From Colletotrichum lupini (Eukaryota; Ascomycota; Sordariomycetes; Glomerellales; Glomerellaceae): a DNA stretch of 64,000 nucleotides. Below the pieces are notes generated by a model. That model worked only from the letters and a program-made list of their open reading frames with translations. It made no database searches and was not told the origin of the DNA. The stretch covers positions 4,650,001 to 4,714,000 of the forward strand of contig NC_064676.1 of assembly GCF_023278565.1 (NCBI RefSeq). The letters run 5' to 3'. The translations under genes were made by a program, and so were the position numbers. How positions within the stretch are numbered: the stretch's first letter is position 1; each line of letters starts with the position of its first letter. Shown in pieces: positions 47,901 through 60,123 of the stretch.

Positions 47901-48587
47901 AACCTGAGCCTGACTGCACCACCACCGCCTTTCTCCCACTACCAGTACCGAACGTGCTGCCTGCCAGCGAGAGTGAGTTACCTGACTTCGGCGGGCCTCT
48001 CCAACACCCTCGCGCTCTGCCTGTGCACCCTCCCTCTTCCTCCTCCATTTCTTCCTCGCATCCTCATATTCCAACCAACGTCGACCATCACGTTCGAAAC
48101 GTCACCACCACGTTCTGCCTCTCTACAACACTATCGGTCGCCTGTCATCTCCTTATCCGACTCAGCTTTGTCACATACGCTCATTCGCCATCTTTCCTCG
48201 TCTCTTGCTCTGGTTTGACCCTCTTCGGTCCATCTCATCGGCCGTCGAATATCGATACCCTACATAGCCATTGTCGTTGATCGTCACCTTTCGCCCATCG
48301 ACTCTCGAAGCCTGCCCTTTCGACGACTGTATCCCAATCGACGCCGGGCGCCAGCCTGTTCGTTCAAATCATCCCCCACGATTCTTCTCGCCTGCGAACC
48401 ATCACCGATATCTTCAATGTTCAGCCATGTTTGAGCCGCGAATGCACGGCATCTTCGACTTTCCGATCCCCGCCCGTCGTTAACCCTCCCGTTTTCAACA
48501 TAGCGTACCTCGACCATATGCTGGACTTCCTAGACCTCGTTTTCTCTTACTTCAGGCTGAGCCATTGTCCAGCGCGATAGCATCAAC
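43237..48587. other. 5.3-kb gene-poor region
   Basis: No convincing gene. It contains the CA/CT microsatellite at 44827-44910, TACCTAGGTA at 46872-46881, AGGTACCT at 47385-47392 and a run of 10 C at 47415-47424. From about 47430 to 48587 it is C/T-rich and likely the promoter and leader of the F-box gene; overlapping frames of 148-172 codons there are Ser/Pro/Leu low complexity. Confidence 0.5.
44827..44910. repeat. Compound (CA)7(CT)35 microsatellite
   Basis: Fourteen bases of CA repeat (44827-44840) run directly into 70 bases of perfect CT repeat (44841-44910). The CT part is a pure polypurine/polypyrimidine mirror repeat able to form triplex DNA. Confidence 0.95.
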
Positions 48588-50272
48588 ATGGATCCGCCGC
48601 ATATCACCGAGTTCGCTTCCGAGCGGTACTTCAGCAAACTCAATCAGCTCAATGAGTCCCCTGCGACCCGCGATACCCAGCAGCTTCACCAATTACGCCA
48701 TCCTCAGACGCCATCCTCTCAACAGTATCCCTCTCCGCCGATATCATCTCAGTCTACCTCTACCTTTACTCTGCCGTTACGAACCTACAAGTCAAATGAA
48801 GGCAATACCGAGACTCCCCGACCCTCAGACCAGAAGCGTACCGAGAAGAGCCGACTCTTCAGCCTGCGATCCAAGGTCTCTATCCTCCAAAACAAGTCAA
48901 CATCGCAGGTAGACCATCGCGAACAGTATACAGCGTTCGCGAAGCCAAAGACGTTAGCCACCCTCCCCTAGAGCCAACGTACGATTGTGTATACCAATTC
49001 TAACAAATCACCAGTCAATCTCTCGGTCAATTGTTCCTAGCTCTACCTACTGAGCTTCAGATTCAAGTCATTTCATCGCTGCCATTGACGGACGTCCTAA
49101 ATCTTCGCAGAGTCTCGAGATCCTGGCACACTATCGTGACATTAAATGAGGCGCCCATCGTTCGCCATCATCTAGAACATCACATCCCGGCATACGCCTT
49201 GCGTCTTTATCCATCTAACGACCCCACCGCCGCCAATTTCCATCACCTATGCGGCTTGTGGCATCGTTTGCACGTCGCCGCCAAATTGTCATACCTTATG
49301 TGCGAATGGATCACTAAAGAGATCTTCCTGCGAACGACGGAATCGCAGCGTCTCGAGTTCGCCCCTCAGCATGAACGTATGCGTCGTCGCTTGATACCGC
49401 TTCTTTTCACCTTATTCCATTTTTTCGAAACCTATCGAAAGCTGCACTTACAGCACATACTCGACCACAACGGTCATGGCTTACTGCACGAGCCATATAC
49501 ACTGAATCCGATCGAGGCTCGAATAATAAGCATGTACGACGACCAGACGCTTTTGCGAGTCCATCAAGTCTTCCCTCTGGTCATCTCGTCATTCTGCCGA
49601 CGGCTACGCCCGCCATCTTATGCTGGCCGCGTTGAACGATCATTGCGAGGCTACTTGAAGGAAAGACCTCCAGATGAGGTTCACGTTGCCATTCTATGTG
49701 TTGGAGGCTTGCGACAAGTGGAGAGGCTTTGGGAGATCAAGGGCTATAACAGCAGGCGGGGAGCCGTTGATGTTTGGTACAATGGTGTCTCAAAGGACTC
49801 GATCGACTCTACCCCGAAACAGCGACGGGGTATCATGGGCATGGGCCGAAAGAAGTCCTCGATTTCGGTCAAAGATTCAACCAAGTCGACACAACACGAC
49901 GGAATATCAACGCGCCGTGCCTCTCGGGCTTCTCTAGATGATCCAGTCGATCCCGATACGAACTTGGTATTCAACACAAGTCTAGCAGCCGGCATGCCCA
50001 TGGGACCGCTGGAGCGTGAGCATGTCCGACACGTACTGGCTGACCTCCCTAGCTTACAAGAAATCTGGCTCAAAACTGCGGAAGCTTTGATATTGGAGCG
50101 GGGCATCGTTGAGCGTACCCAGGATATCAAACGCAATGCACAAGTAATGTTGGAATTAATTCGCGATGATGGCATTGACGAGGAGGATGAGTGGTGGTAC
50201 GGACGAAGTACACCAGAATCCATTCGTCCTCCGCTCGAAGCGATAGACGAAGATGCTATGGACGGCGCATGA
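48588..50272 (+). CDS. F-box protein (second in the window)
   Basis: Predicted SCF ubiquitin-ligase adaptor, about 531 aa. Exons 48588-48925 and 49015-50272 are proposed: donor GTATAC, branch TTCTAAC, acceptor CACCAG, which keeps frame and reads ...QSLGQLFLALPTELQ. A nearer donor (CAG/GTAGAC at 48909) breaks frame with this acceptor. The F-box lies just after the junction (LALPTELQIQVISSLPLTDVLNLRRVSRSWHTIV). The C-terminal 350 residues are helical and without recognised substrate repeats; a basic, Ser-rich insert (GRKKSSISVKDSTKSTQ) and an acidic end (IDEEDEWWYG) are visible. The N-terminal 110 residues are Pro/Ser/Gln-rich. The target is unknown. Confidence 0.8.
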
Positions 50273-50830
50273 GAACCAGCGTGGCGTTGAGCATTTAAGG
50301 GCGTTAAGGTAGGCCTGGAATTTGGCCCAGTGCAACTCAAGCGGAGACTTGTCTTTGGATATCTTGCTTCTTTTTTTTCACATTCTCTTTGTCAGGGCCA
50401 GCATGGAGAGGGGTGCAATACCTGGGATCTGGATAAAGATACCAACATCAAACAGTTTTCCATTTAGCTTTGTAGTCTTGTTATAGCCAGGACCGGTTGG
50501 GCATCTGTTTGCCCAGTTAGGTCAAACAATTCACGCGTTCAGCAACGTGCTCTTTCCACGCATAGGCCTGTCACTGATGACCGACTATCACATACTGGAT
50601 CTTGACCGAGGTACGCCGACATGGCTGGGTATCCTTAGTAGAGGATGCTCGGAATCACAGCTGAGACGGCCACCCGCCTACTTGGCCTAACTCTTCCATG
50701 GCGCAACTGCGTAGTCAGGGGGTCAGGAATATGTTTTGAGCCCTTGACACCAGTCGGAGCAAGGTGCCAGTCGCACAGTGTACCTACAGGCGGTGCAGTA
50801 AGTGGGCGCTTGTTACATCTACGTCTTTAT
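50273..50830. other. 3' region between convergent genes
   Basis: About 560 bp between the F-box gene (+) and the AT-hook gene (-). No coding sequence is seen. Confidence 0.55.
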
Positions 50831-53800
50831 TTACTGACGTCTCGAAGTATGATACATGCGTTCTCTCATTGCAGATTCTGTCATGCCGCCATCAAAAGAC
50901 GGCTGGCCCAAGTGCGACGAGCCATACGTTGAGTTCATGTTCGGCGATGCACGCTGCATCTCTGCACCATCGACATTGTATTGTGTGGAATTCATCGCCA
51001 AGCTTGCTTGATTAGCCGTTGTCAGACTTGCCAGAAATGTCGAATCGGAATAGTCCTGGAAAGACGACATGCCCGTATTCTGTACTGAGTGTTCCTGCCG
51101 TGCATGGAATGCAGATGATTGCTGTTGTATCGGCCGTGAGGTCGAAGTCCGGTAGCTATCTCCTCGCGTGCTCGATGATCCGGTCATGTGGGTGCCATAC
51201 GTAGGGTGCTGAAGGCCCACCAGCCCCTGATAGTCTCCGTCACTTGTCGACTCTGTATAGCTGTCCCCATTCTGCCCTAGTGATGACGGAATCCGGCCGG
51301 GTCCCGAGCTGCTTAGGCGGTGCTGACTGTCATTAGATCGGTTCTGTGTAGTTGGCTGATGTTGCTCTTGCTGATGAAAGAGATGTTGTTGCTGTTGCCC
51401 CTGAGCCGATCCACCTTGATTGTACATGGCTTGCCTTGATGGCATATTCAAGGAGTAGGATTCCGCTACCTCAGTCCTGTCAACTCCTTGGCCAGCGGAT
51501 GAAGCTATGAGGCTTTGGCTGTATTGAAGTCGTAGATCAGACTGAGGTTGCTGCGCGTTGAGGGCTTGCTGGAGCGATGGTCGATTTGCCGAGCCGCCCA
51601 TCTGGTTCCTCGGCTTCTGAAGATTATTATTATTGGCATCTGTGAGGCTGCTGTTGTGAAGGTCTGTCTGCGTTGGCTCTAACAATTGTGGCACGCGCTG
51701 CCCGCCTTGTCCAGTCTGACTGTTCTGGCTAGCTTGCGTCATTCCACTGTTTGAGGCAGCATCTTGGCGCTGATGATTCGGTAATTTCTGCCTCTTGGTC
51801 ACTGGCTGATGGCCATGAGTGTGATCCTGCACTTGTAGTCCTTGAGACCGGGCCATCTGCGGTGACGAAGGGCTCTCACTGGTGATTGCAGTAAGTCTAA
51901 CATTATTTGGATCTGAAGTCGAGGCATCTGTTAGCGACTCGTTGCCGGCATTACTGTCTCTGTCTTCTTGAGAAGCCTTCCGTTTGCGCTTTGCGACTCT
52001 GGAGGTTTTGCTGACTTGTTGCTTCATGGCAGCGGATTCGCTGACAGTCTCCGGTCCGAACTGAGAGGCAACATTTACCGGAATGGCCGGTCGCTGCTCG
52101 TATTGTTGTTCTCGGGTAGAGGATGTGGAACCACCAGCAGGCGCCGGCAGAGCTAAATCACCCGCAGCGGCAGGTTGTGGCCCGCTTCGTTGGTCGTTTG
52201 CATCCGATTTAGGTGGTGTTTGTTGAGATTGAGAGCCGTGGACATTTGCTGATCCTTTCGGTCGATTCTTGGATCCCTTAGGACGGCCAGGGCCTCCTTT
52301 TCGCTTCTTGACAAGCGGCGATCCGAGCTCGTCAAGACCCCCAGTCGTGCTTGAGGATTCGGGAGGGTTAACTGCTGTTGGCTGAATCATCACTGGGGTC
52401 CCGGATACACCATTCGTATCCTCATGAGCATCGTTGGCCGAGGGCACCGTATCTTTCGGTCGATTTTTCGAGCCTTTAGGTCTCCCTCTCCGCTTGGGGG
52501 CAGGCGTAGTTGTCGAGGTCTGGGCGGAGCCAGATTCCGGCATTCCACCGGAAGCACCTGGACCGGAGACTACCTGACTGAAAGCTGGAGTTTCAACCAC
52601 CCGCTCGGCGTCCACTTGCAAACGCTCTCTGTCAGTATCTGCAATGGTGTCATCAATGTCAACCCAACTAGCATCCACCGCGTCATCACCTGCACTGTTG
52701 TCCGTTGTTGCTTCTGCTGCATGAACTCTTGAAACGAGTCGTTGCCCACTATGGCCAGCTTGTTTTCCCTTCGCATTCCTACTTCCTTTGGGACGACCAC
52801 GTGGTCGTCTCAGCTTCGTTTGGTGTGCGCTCGGCATTACCCCTTGGTCTAGAGCTGGAAAGATCTCTGCCAGCCAGCCAACAAAGAGGGATCCAGAACC
52901 ATTCGCCTCAGCGCTGATGGGAAAAGATGCGCCGGGTGATGTGCGCTCATTGGTAATCCCTCCAAAGAATTTCAGACCCTTGCAAAGCTGATCAACAACC
53001 AGATCAGGGTCTAGGCTTCGCAACAGAGTCAAGAGTCGAGCTTGTTCGGCTATTGTCTCCACGGTCGTAAGTGTCGAGGCCCTCCTCCGCACCTGCGCCG
53101 TGTCTCCAACAGTCTCCCGAATATATGGCGTGTTCAGCTGGGGTCGGTTGAGCTGGGGGGCATTTCGTTGCGGTGTGGTGAGCGGCGTTTTAGGGGGCCA
53201 CGGTTTATTGAGTAGCGGTGTTGGCTGCGGAGCATTGAGCTGCGGTGTACTAGGTTGCGGTTTATTCAGTTGCGGTTTATCGAGTCCCGATGCGTTTTGC
53301 TGCGGTTTGTTGAGTTGTGGTGCGTTCAGCTGCGGTGCGTCCGGCTGCGGTGCGCTGGGATGCGGTGCGTTGAGCTGCGGTGGACTGTTCGAGGCATGGA
53401 CTTCTGGTCGATAGATAAATTTGCTCCGTCTGATGGGAATGTAACGGTCTGTCTGGGCCAGTCTGGCCGCAAGCTGCGTTCCCTCACTCGTGCGTTTGGC
53501 TGCTGCATCACGCTCCCGACTTTCGTTGGTAGTAGTGAGGTCTATGTGCATAACTCCGAAGTTCCCTTTCGTCGCGTCGGTTTTGCCCTTCAGCTTACTA
53601 GGCACAGGGTTACGTACACGTCCATCTCTATAAAGGCCCGGAATATCATCCTGTACTGGGGGGCCAGTGTGTTGCAAGACACCGAATCCATTCGCCGCGC
53701 CTACAGCTCGAAAGTCAGCAACGCCTTTTCAGTGTTCCTGCCTGGCCATTCAACGAGCAGTAGCATTAAAGACATAAGAATAGCCTACAAACCTCCTTCA

Positions 53801-54039
53801 CTCGTAACGCTCAGTACAGGGGTTTGTACTGCAGAACCGTTGCGAGCGCTACTATCGGTACCAGTGCCAACAGCGGTGCCAGTGCCAGTGCCGGTAGCGG
53901 TAGCGATAGAGGCATCAGCAAGCGGTGTAGGTCGTCGCGCAGGGTTTGAAGGTTGAGGAGATACTTTGCAGAAGACGATTAGTCGGGGCGCAAAAAACAA
54001 AGTGCATTGTGCTTTTTACTTACTTGCGGTTGTAGCCAT
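50831..54039 (-). CDS. AT-hook chromatin/DNA-binding protein with PQLN repeat
   Basis: Predicted nuclear protein of 1018 aa that binds the minor groove of AT-rich DNA. Exons: 54039-54024 (16 nt), 53963-53793, 53700-50831; donors GTAAGT and GTTTGT, acceptors AAAG and TGTAG, all in phase. Three AT-hooks have the RGRPKGS/PGRPKGS core, at roughly residues 363, 470 and 535 (RRPRGRPKGSRN, KRRGRPKGSKN, GPGRPKGSKN). Residues about 165-258 are a degenerate five-residue repeat based on PQLNx. A short TG-rich (TATGTGTGTAVGTGT) run is in exon 2. Conserved-looking segments are LLTLLRSLDPDLVVDQLCKGLKFFGGI and SGSLFVGWLAEIFPAL. The second half is Gln/Ser/Asn-rich and disordered. Function beyond DNA binding is unknown. 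Confidence 0.82.
53130..53395. repeat. In-frame 15-bp minisatellite (PQLNx coding)
   Basis: About 17 degenerate copies of a 15-bp unit resembling TTGAGCTGCGGTGCG on the plus strand, encoding Pro-Gln-Leu-Asn-X on the minus strand. Because the unit is a multiple of three and stop-free, the plus strand is open as well. Confidence 0.75.
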
Positions 54040-55275
54040 GGCTGTGGATGACAGTCGCGTCACAAATTCAGCATCGTCCCTCCAAGAAAGATTGGAGCAC
54101 AGCGGTGCCTTTCGAGGTTTCTGCCCCGGCGAGGACTGTTGCTAGGTCCTTAATCCGGATGGCAAAAAATACGTATGCTAAAACCCGCGAATGCAAGAGG
54201 GCATCACGAAACCCCGGATGGATCACCAAGGCGACTTGACAGTATGTGATGACTTGCCGAGTCAGCTTCTCTTTTTGATAATGCAACGACGCCAGCTGGT
54301 CGTCATCGTTGTTAGATTCGGCCAAGGTAACGACTTAGATTGTAGCAAAGCGAAAACCCTTGATCGTTTGGAACTATACAATGAAATAGCGACAGCGAAA
54401 TCTGGCGATGCGCATTCGCGATGGGCGAAATACTGAAAGGAAAGATAGGGAAGAAACCAAGAACCGCGGAGCGATGTCTGGACAAATCTTACACTTTGCA
54501 AATGCGCAGTGGCTGTCGAAGTTGGGGAGGTATGGCGTGAGCAGCGTTGGACAGCATTGGGATGTCGAGTGGAGAGATCAAGCTTGATCTTAGCAGCTTT
54601 CCATGTATAGCAGGAAGGTCTTACGGAGTGGGCTGGCACCTCATTAGATGGCAGCAGACCCGCTGGCTACCTCTCAGGCTATCGCCGAGTGAATGACGAA
54701 CCACCACACAGCTTTGAGGTAACCGGCTACTGCGCCCCGCTAGGTCGCCCGCTTTCCAGGTACCTAACCGCTGATGCCATATCCACGTACCTCTTCCACC
54801 TTTGTACACCAAATCTGTACTTGAACACTGGCAAAGTTGTGAGTACCTCGTTCGCGATTCACCGTTGCGCAGGTAGGGGGCTACATGGAGCAGGCCCGTA
54901 GGCTGGCCTCAGCTTAGCACCTAAGGTAACCTCTATCTCCTCTACTCCGTACTACTGGGCACTGCTGCATTTCAATCCGCTCCGGCCCTCGATTGACACC
55001 ATCTCAGCTACCTACTCATGTGCGATTTCTTGACTGGAGTTCGCAAAGTCATTGCTTACTAGCGGTATTGCTCAAAACCCCAGCCTCCAGGTCAGTGACA
55101 ACCTCTCATCTTCTCTCAATTGCATCGACCGACGCCTAACTAACTCCGCCTACCTTCCGATAGCTCTCTCGACTTCACTTACCGTAACCTTACCTCACCT
55201 TACTTTCCTAGACCTTCCGAGGCTCTGACATAGCCGCATGGATAGCTAGCCGGCGTCCGATCCAGTCCAAGAAGC
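54040..55275. other. Divergent intergenic region, AT-hook gene / VMA5
   Basis: An 85-codon minus-strand frame (54325-54068) directly upstream of the AT-hook start is probably a leader frame rather than a gene. AGGTACCT is at 54758-54765, and repeated ACCTTACC-type elements lie at 55180-55210, close to the VMA5 start. Confidence 0.5.
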
Positions 55276-56809
55276 ATGTCTACCAAATACGCCCTCGTCT
55301 CACTGCCTCTCGGCATCTTTGACTCTGGAGATAAAGACGATGCCCTATCCTCGTTAAGCGCTACCATTTCGCCCGAGAATGGTAGTGTTCGCCCCTTCAA
55401 CATCCCCGATTTCAAGATCGGCACCCTGGATGCCTTGGTTCAGCAAGCCGATGACCTTGCCAAGCTCGAGTCCACCTGCCAGGCTGTCGTTGCAAAGGTT
55501 GCCGACTCATTGAAGTCAATCCTCGATGGTGATGAGGACAAGATCTCCCAGCAGAAGATGGTCAACGATAGTGAGAGATGTCTAGGGCACCGCCTCGTTG
55601 CTGCTGCCTGTTCCACAAATCTCTTGTACATATTACTGACGGCGGTTGTACCTCAGAACCCACCGACCAGTACGTCAACTCGTTTTCCTGGAACAAGGTC
55701 CGATACCGCGCCGACAAACCTTTGAGCGAACTCGTCGATACACTGCAAAAGGTACGTGGAGTGAGAGGGCGTACTGGAACCAACAGCTTCGCGGCGGGAT
55801 TTTTCTTTGCTGCATCCGTTTCGCTTTCGACGCGGATCGGGGTCGCCATCCATAGAGTAGGCCCGCAGGAAACTAATGAAGCGCCAGGAACTCATCACTA
55901 CCGACAACGATGTGAAGAGCAAGTTCAACCAGTATAACTCAGTCAAGACAAACTTTGCCACTCTCCAGCGCAAGCAGACGTACGTATTGTTTCCAAGGCC
56001 CATCGTTTTCCCTAGCCCAACGACGACTTGATAGCTGACAGCGGTATTACAGTGGCAACCTTGCGACAAAGTCCCTCACTCCCGTTGTCGATCCCGCCCT
56101 CCTCATCCAGGACTCGGAATACCTAGAGACACATCTTATTGTTGTGCCGAACAATGCAAAGAAGGACTTCTTGAAGAGTTACGAAACACTGGCACCGATG
56201 GTGGTTCCCCGATCTGCTGTGCAGGTCGCGACGGACGAAGAGTTCACCTTGTACGCCGCTACGTCATTCAAAAAACACAGTGCAGAGTTCCTTGCGAAAT
56301 GTCGCGAGCAAAAATGGACTCCGCGTCAATACAAGTACGTGGAGGGCGGAAAGGAGGAAGAGCAACGCGAGCTTGACCGGGTGGCTCGTGAAGAGAAGAA
56401 GACATGGGGAGAGGCTCTGAGAATCGGCCGGACAGGCTGGAGCGAAAGCGTCATGATCTGGCTGCATGTGCTCGCACTGCGCGTGTTTGTCGAGGCTGTT
56501 CTCCGCTACGGACTCCCGCTCGACTATGTCAGTGTTCTTGTCAAGGTTAGCACACATCTCTCTCGCTCAAGTCATTGCTTACGATGCTAACGCGGCGGAC
56601 AGACGAATTCGAAGCTGGTCAAGAAGGTCAAGACAGCGCTTGACTCTAATTACTCGTATCTAGGAGGCAACGCCTTTGGCAGAGACAAGCGCGGGAAAAT
56701 TACCAAAGACGACGCAGCACTGTCGTCCGAGATGGCTGCTGTTGGTCTCGGCGGAGGCGAGGGACACGAGTATACAGCTTACGTTTACTACGAGTTTGAC
56801 TACTCTTAG
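55276..56809 (+). CDS. VMA5: V-type proton ATPase subunit C
   Basis: Subunit C of the peripheral V1 stalk, which links the stator to the catalytic ring and is released during reversible disassembly. Five exons (55276-55570, 55657-55751, 55888-55979, 56053-56545, 56603-56809) give 393 aa, the normal length. Family hallmarks are KYALVSLPLGIF, KPTDQYVNSFSWNKVRYRADKPLSELVD, LTPVVDPALLIQDSEYLETHLIVVPNN, WHVLALRVFVEAVLRYGLPLDY-like helix, NSKLVKKVKTALDSNYSYLGG and the terminal AYVYYEFDY. Donors are GTGAGA, GTACGT, GTACGT and GTTAGC; all phases agree. It acts on the vacuolar and endosomal membrane face toward the cytosol. It is convergent with APS kinase, 199 bp away. Confidence 0.96.
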
Positions 56810-57008
56810 TTGCGTAGACCTACACAATCGCAGCATGGCGGGCGCATGCAGTCCCGCGCTTCAGACGCGACCTTGCACCGAAAACGCGTAGTATTCTTTT
56901 GAGGGGCATTAGACCGTGGTTAGAAAGCTCTGGGCTGTAGCTAGTAGGTAACTCCTAGTTCAAACAAGATGAGAACCGGCCGCCCATGCAATTGTAGGAC
57001 CATACACA

Positions 57009-57934
57009 TCAGGCCGTTTTACTCGCAGTGATGAGACCCTCCTTGATCAGCCACTCGGCAATTTGTGCCACACATTCCTCGACGCTCGACTTGTCGGTCC
57101 TGATAACAATTTCGGGCTTCTCGGGTGCCTCGTAAGGGGCTGAGATGCCGGTGAAATCCTTGATCTCTCCCGCCCGAGCCTTCTTGTACAGACCCTTGGG
57201 GTCACGCTGCTCAGCGACCTCGAGAGGCACATCGACAAAGACTTCGATGAATGGAATGGCTTCGTCGCTGCTCTGGCCAGTCTGGCTGTGCAGCTCACGA
57301 GCTACTTGACGGTCTGCACGGTACGGCGAGATGAAGGAGGTAATGGCAATGGTCGAAGAATCGGCAAACAGCTTAGCGACCTGCTGCGGCATTAGTCGCG
57401 TACTCTCTGACGGTGGTCGTACTTGGGACGGAAGATCAAGCCCAAAGGGTTGAGTAAATGACCATACCTCAGCGATGCGACGGATGTTCTCATTACGGTC
57501 TTTCTCGGAGAAACCAAGATCTTTGTTGAGGCCGAAGCGTACATTGTCACCGTCCAAACGATAGGCGGCAACTCCCAGGTGCAAAAGGTGCTGTTCCAGA
57601 GCGGTTGCTACGGTGGACTTGCCAGAGGCGGAAAGTCCTGTGAGCCAGAGGGTGAAACCACGCTGCCCGCGCAGCTGGTTACGCTCAGAGCGCGAGAGTG
57701 AGGGATGCCATGTAATGTTGCTATGATATCGGAGGACAAAAATCAGCCAATTTGTTCGTTATGCCGCCAGCTGTCGAGTTGCGGACGTGAAGGCGAAGAG
57801 TTGCAGAGCATTCGCCGCAGGCAGGTGCGACGACTGCGGGGTCGGTGGGATAGCAGAAGGAAATTCATGGAGGGGCAATTTTGGTCCTGTCATGACGGAA
57901 GCCTAGATTTCCAGACTCATACTTACGTAGCCAT
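57009..57934 (-). CDS. MET14: Adenylyl-sulfate (APS) kinase
   Basis: Second step of sulfate assimilation: phosphorylates adenosine 5'-phosphosulfate to PAPS in the cytosol. Exons 57934-57927 (8 nt), 57720-57468 and 57380-57009 give 210 aa, typical length. The start [12 protein letters not shown] is formed across a 206-nt first intron. The P-loop GLSASGKST is at 31-39. Substrate-binding [18 protein letters not shown], the FISPYRADR motif, [24 protein letters not shown], and [16 protein letters not shown] follow in family order. The first donor is GTAAGT, and a long first intron after only eight coding bases is notable. Activity is usually single-copy and essential for growth on sulfate. Confidence 0.96.
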
Positions 57935-59110
57935 TGTGAATTCAATTGGGTATCTGGTGGTAAGGACTAAAGGGGAGAATGGTGTTGAAGGAACGAAAGT
58001 GTGAACTGAAATCAGGCGCAGCGGCAACAATCACTCATACATATATACACACAGATGCGCTCGCATACACGACTCTCACGACAACGGACCGAGTAGGGAG
58101 GGTACTAAGATGCTTTTCACCCCACCTCCTCCCCTCCATTTTTCCCTCTCGTTTTTCACTTCACACGAGCTAAGATCACGGAGAAGTCAGCATCAGGCGA
58201 TGTACCCAAAACTCCCTAACACTACAAAATGGACAGTGGCCTCATGAGAGAGGTACTTTGTCTGGCTTTGGCCTTCTCCGCACCCGGGTTCAGTGCCTTA
58301 CGGATACCGCAGGGAATGATCCAATGACCTAGGATACAGCAGAAAAAAAAATCAATAGAATCCGCAACATGATGCAAGTACTTTCTTACCGGAACACTGC
58401 GAGTCTGCGCCGAGCGGTGGCGTCAGATCGGCTAGAGGTGGATCATCGCTTGGCGGGACCAGCACGTCAGAGGCCTGTAATCTGGCTGGTTCCTGCCCAT
58501 TGGGAGGTATTGCCTCCGACTGACCGAGTGCCGACTCCCGCTCCGTTCCCGGATGCCGCGCCGCGCTTCACGTCGGTGCCGAAACCTCCTCCGTCTCACC
58601 TAGGGACCGCTCCGGGCCACCTTGAACGGCTATGACATTACAACTGTACTCAACTAGAGTCGCGCATTTCGAAATCTTGACTAAATGTTCTGCTGGACAA
58701 TATCCCTCTTCACCGGCCGTAATTTTCACTTGCAAGTTATCTATCAGCTCAAGCCAGGTCGCGGGGCTATCTATAGCGTAGTATTCGCCATACGCTACAA
58801 GTCGTGAGAGGGAGCTATTCTGCTGCGCCCACCCTCATGAGAGCCATCTATCAATCCATCCAGGAGGGCTCATGGCCTGCATTCAGAATCCGTTCCACAG
58901 AGTGTGGAAGGGCTACTGGCTCGAATAGTCTAAGTCGGATCGGGTTGAGCATGCGCTTTCAGCTCAGTGCATCGATCTCTCTCGCAAAACCCTTCTGAAT
59001 TCGGTGCCGTGTCTTCTCTCTAATCGCCCCATCGCATTCTATCCGACTGTTGAAATTTTCAGTATAGTTAGAATCGAAATGTCGCGCTCTGGTTTGCGTT
59101 TGCAAAGGTC
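57935..59110. other. Intergenic region
   Basis: Upstream of APS kinase and downstream of the thioesterase. An 88-codon Pro/Arg-rich plus-strand frame (58369-58635) and others are not convincing. No gene is seen. Confidence 0.5.
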
Positions 59111-60123
59111 TCAAGTCGCATTCAGCTTCGCCATTACCTTTTTTTGGATGTCAGTATTGTGGCTCAATGATCCAAGCAGTAAGAGAAAAAGTCACTTACA
59201 GATGCAAATCTGGGGGAGACAAAAAGCGCAGAGGCTTGCGCTAGGACGAGAGGCTCTTCTCCATCCACCGGGAGCGTTTCCAGCTGGCCCTCAACCCATG
59301 CCTTGCGCCCTTCTACTCTTGTCGTACGCGCCCGCAAAACAACGTACGTGCCTGCGTGCACTGGTTTTCTATAGTTGATCTCAAGCTTGGCCGTAACGCC
59401 CACTTTGTGTGGAAGAGCACCAAAGCAGCATCGCGCCAGACCCTCGTCCAGCATTGTAGCAAGCAATCCACCATGCACAATGCCAGGGTGACCACAAACG
59501 TCTGTGCCCAGATGGGAGATTGAAACAAGAGACTTGCCTCCCTTTTCAGTCCAGCATACAGGGGGAACTGTGATTCGACCCGGCCCAAGAAGCGTGCCGC
59601 CAGTGAGATTATGCCGCCGCAGCGCATCGGGGAGTCTCATGTGGGGCCGAGATTCAGTCATGTCGGGATTCCGGCGCATCTCGGCCGCAATAGGGTGGTT
59701 GTTGACGAAATCATTCACCACTGCGGCCTCGTCGTTTTCGGGTACGTAGGCTTGCAGGGTATCTTCATCAGACCGGGGTCTTGCCGCGTCAAGCAGACCG
59801 GGCAGTAGGGGGCTCGCCGCTGCAGCGAAACCCAGGCTCGTAAACAGCAGTCCAAATGCGCTGAAGCTGATGGCTTTGCGAAACCGGGAAGGGCTTTTCG
59901 GTTGCGATGATGTGCCTACAATAACTGTGTGAGCTCAATGGCTAATGTTCTTGAAGGGCTTCCCAAAGCAAAGTAACTTACCTGCATTGATGCCTTGGTG
60001 ATAGCGTCGGAGCCAAACCTGCTGACGACGGGCGAAGGTTTGCAAGATTGGCGCGTTAGGGGAGGCCAATGTTGCAGGCTGCTTAAGAAGTCGCCGAAGC
60101 GGAAGAAAGGGTGATGTTGCCAT
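59111..60123 (-). CDS. Hotdog-fold acyl-CoA thioesterase, probably mitochondrial
   Basis: Predicted PaaI/THEM4-type thioesterase of 294 aa. Exons 60123-59982, 59915-59200 and 59137-59111. The first 45 residues are basic, Arg/Leu/Ala-rich and acid-free (MATSPFLPLRRLLKQPATLA...RRYHQG), a mitochondrial presequence. One membrane-like helix follows (AISFSAFGLLFTSLGFAAAA). The hotdog domain has HPGIVHGGLLATMLDEGLARC, the helix with the expected Asp, and the strand VGVTAKLEINYRKPVHAGTYVVLRART. The last intron (GTAAGT, branch ACTGAC, AAAAG) gives the end FASVMAKLNAT; unspliced, the frame would stop after 12 other residues. The substrate cannot be told from sequence. Confidence 0.85.

Noticed and set aside
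47762..48280. Overlapping frames of 172 and 148 codons before the second F-box gene
   Set aside because: C/T-rich low complexity in two frames at once, typical of a leader or promoter.
53100..53414. Cys/Gly-rich plus-strand frame resembling a cysteine-rich protein
   Set aside because: It is the antisense of the 15-bp PQLNx repeat, and the periodicity explains the cysteines.
54068..54325. 85-codon minus-strand frame just upstream of the AT-hook start
   Set aside because: Ends 28 bp before that start on the same strand, so it is most likely a leader frame; no homology is recognised.
58369..58635. 88-codon Pro/Arg-rich plus-strand frame
   Set aside because: Isolated, with no splice partners or recognisable motif.
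59164..59199. Read-through C-terminus of the thioesterase (SDFFSYCLDH)
   Set aside because: It begins exactly at a GTAAGT donor followed by ACTGAC and an acceptor, so it is intronic.
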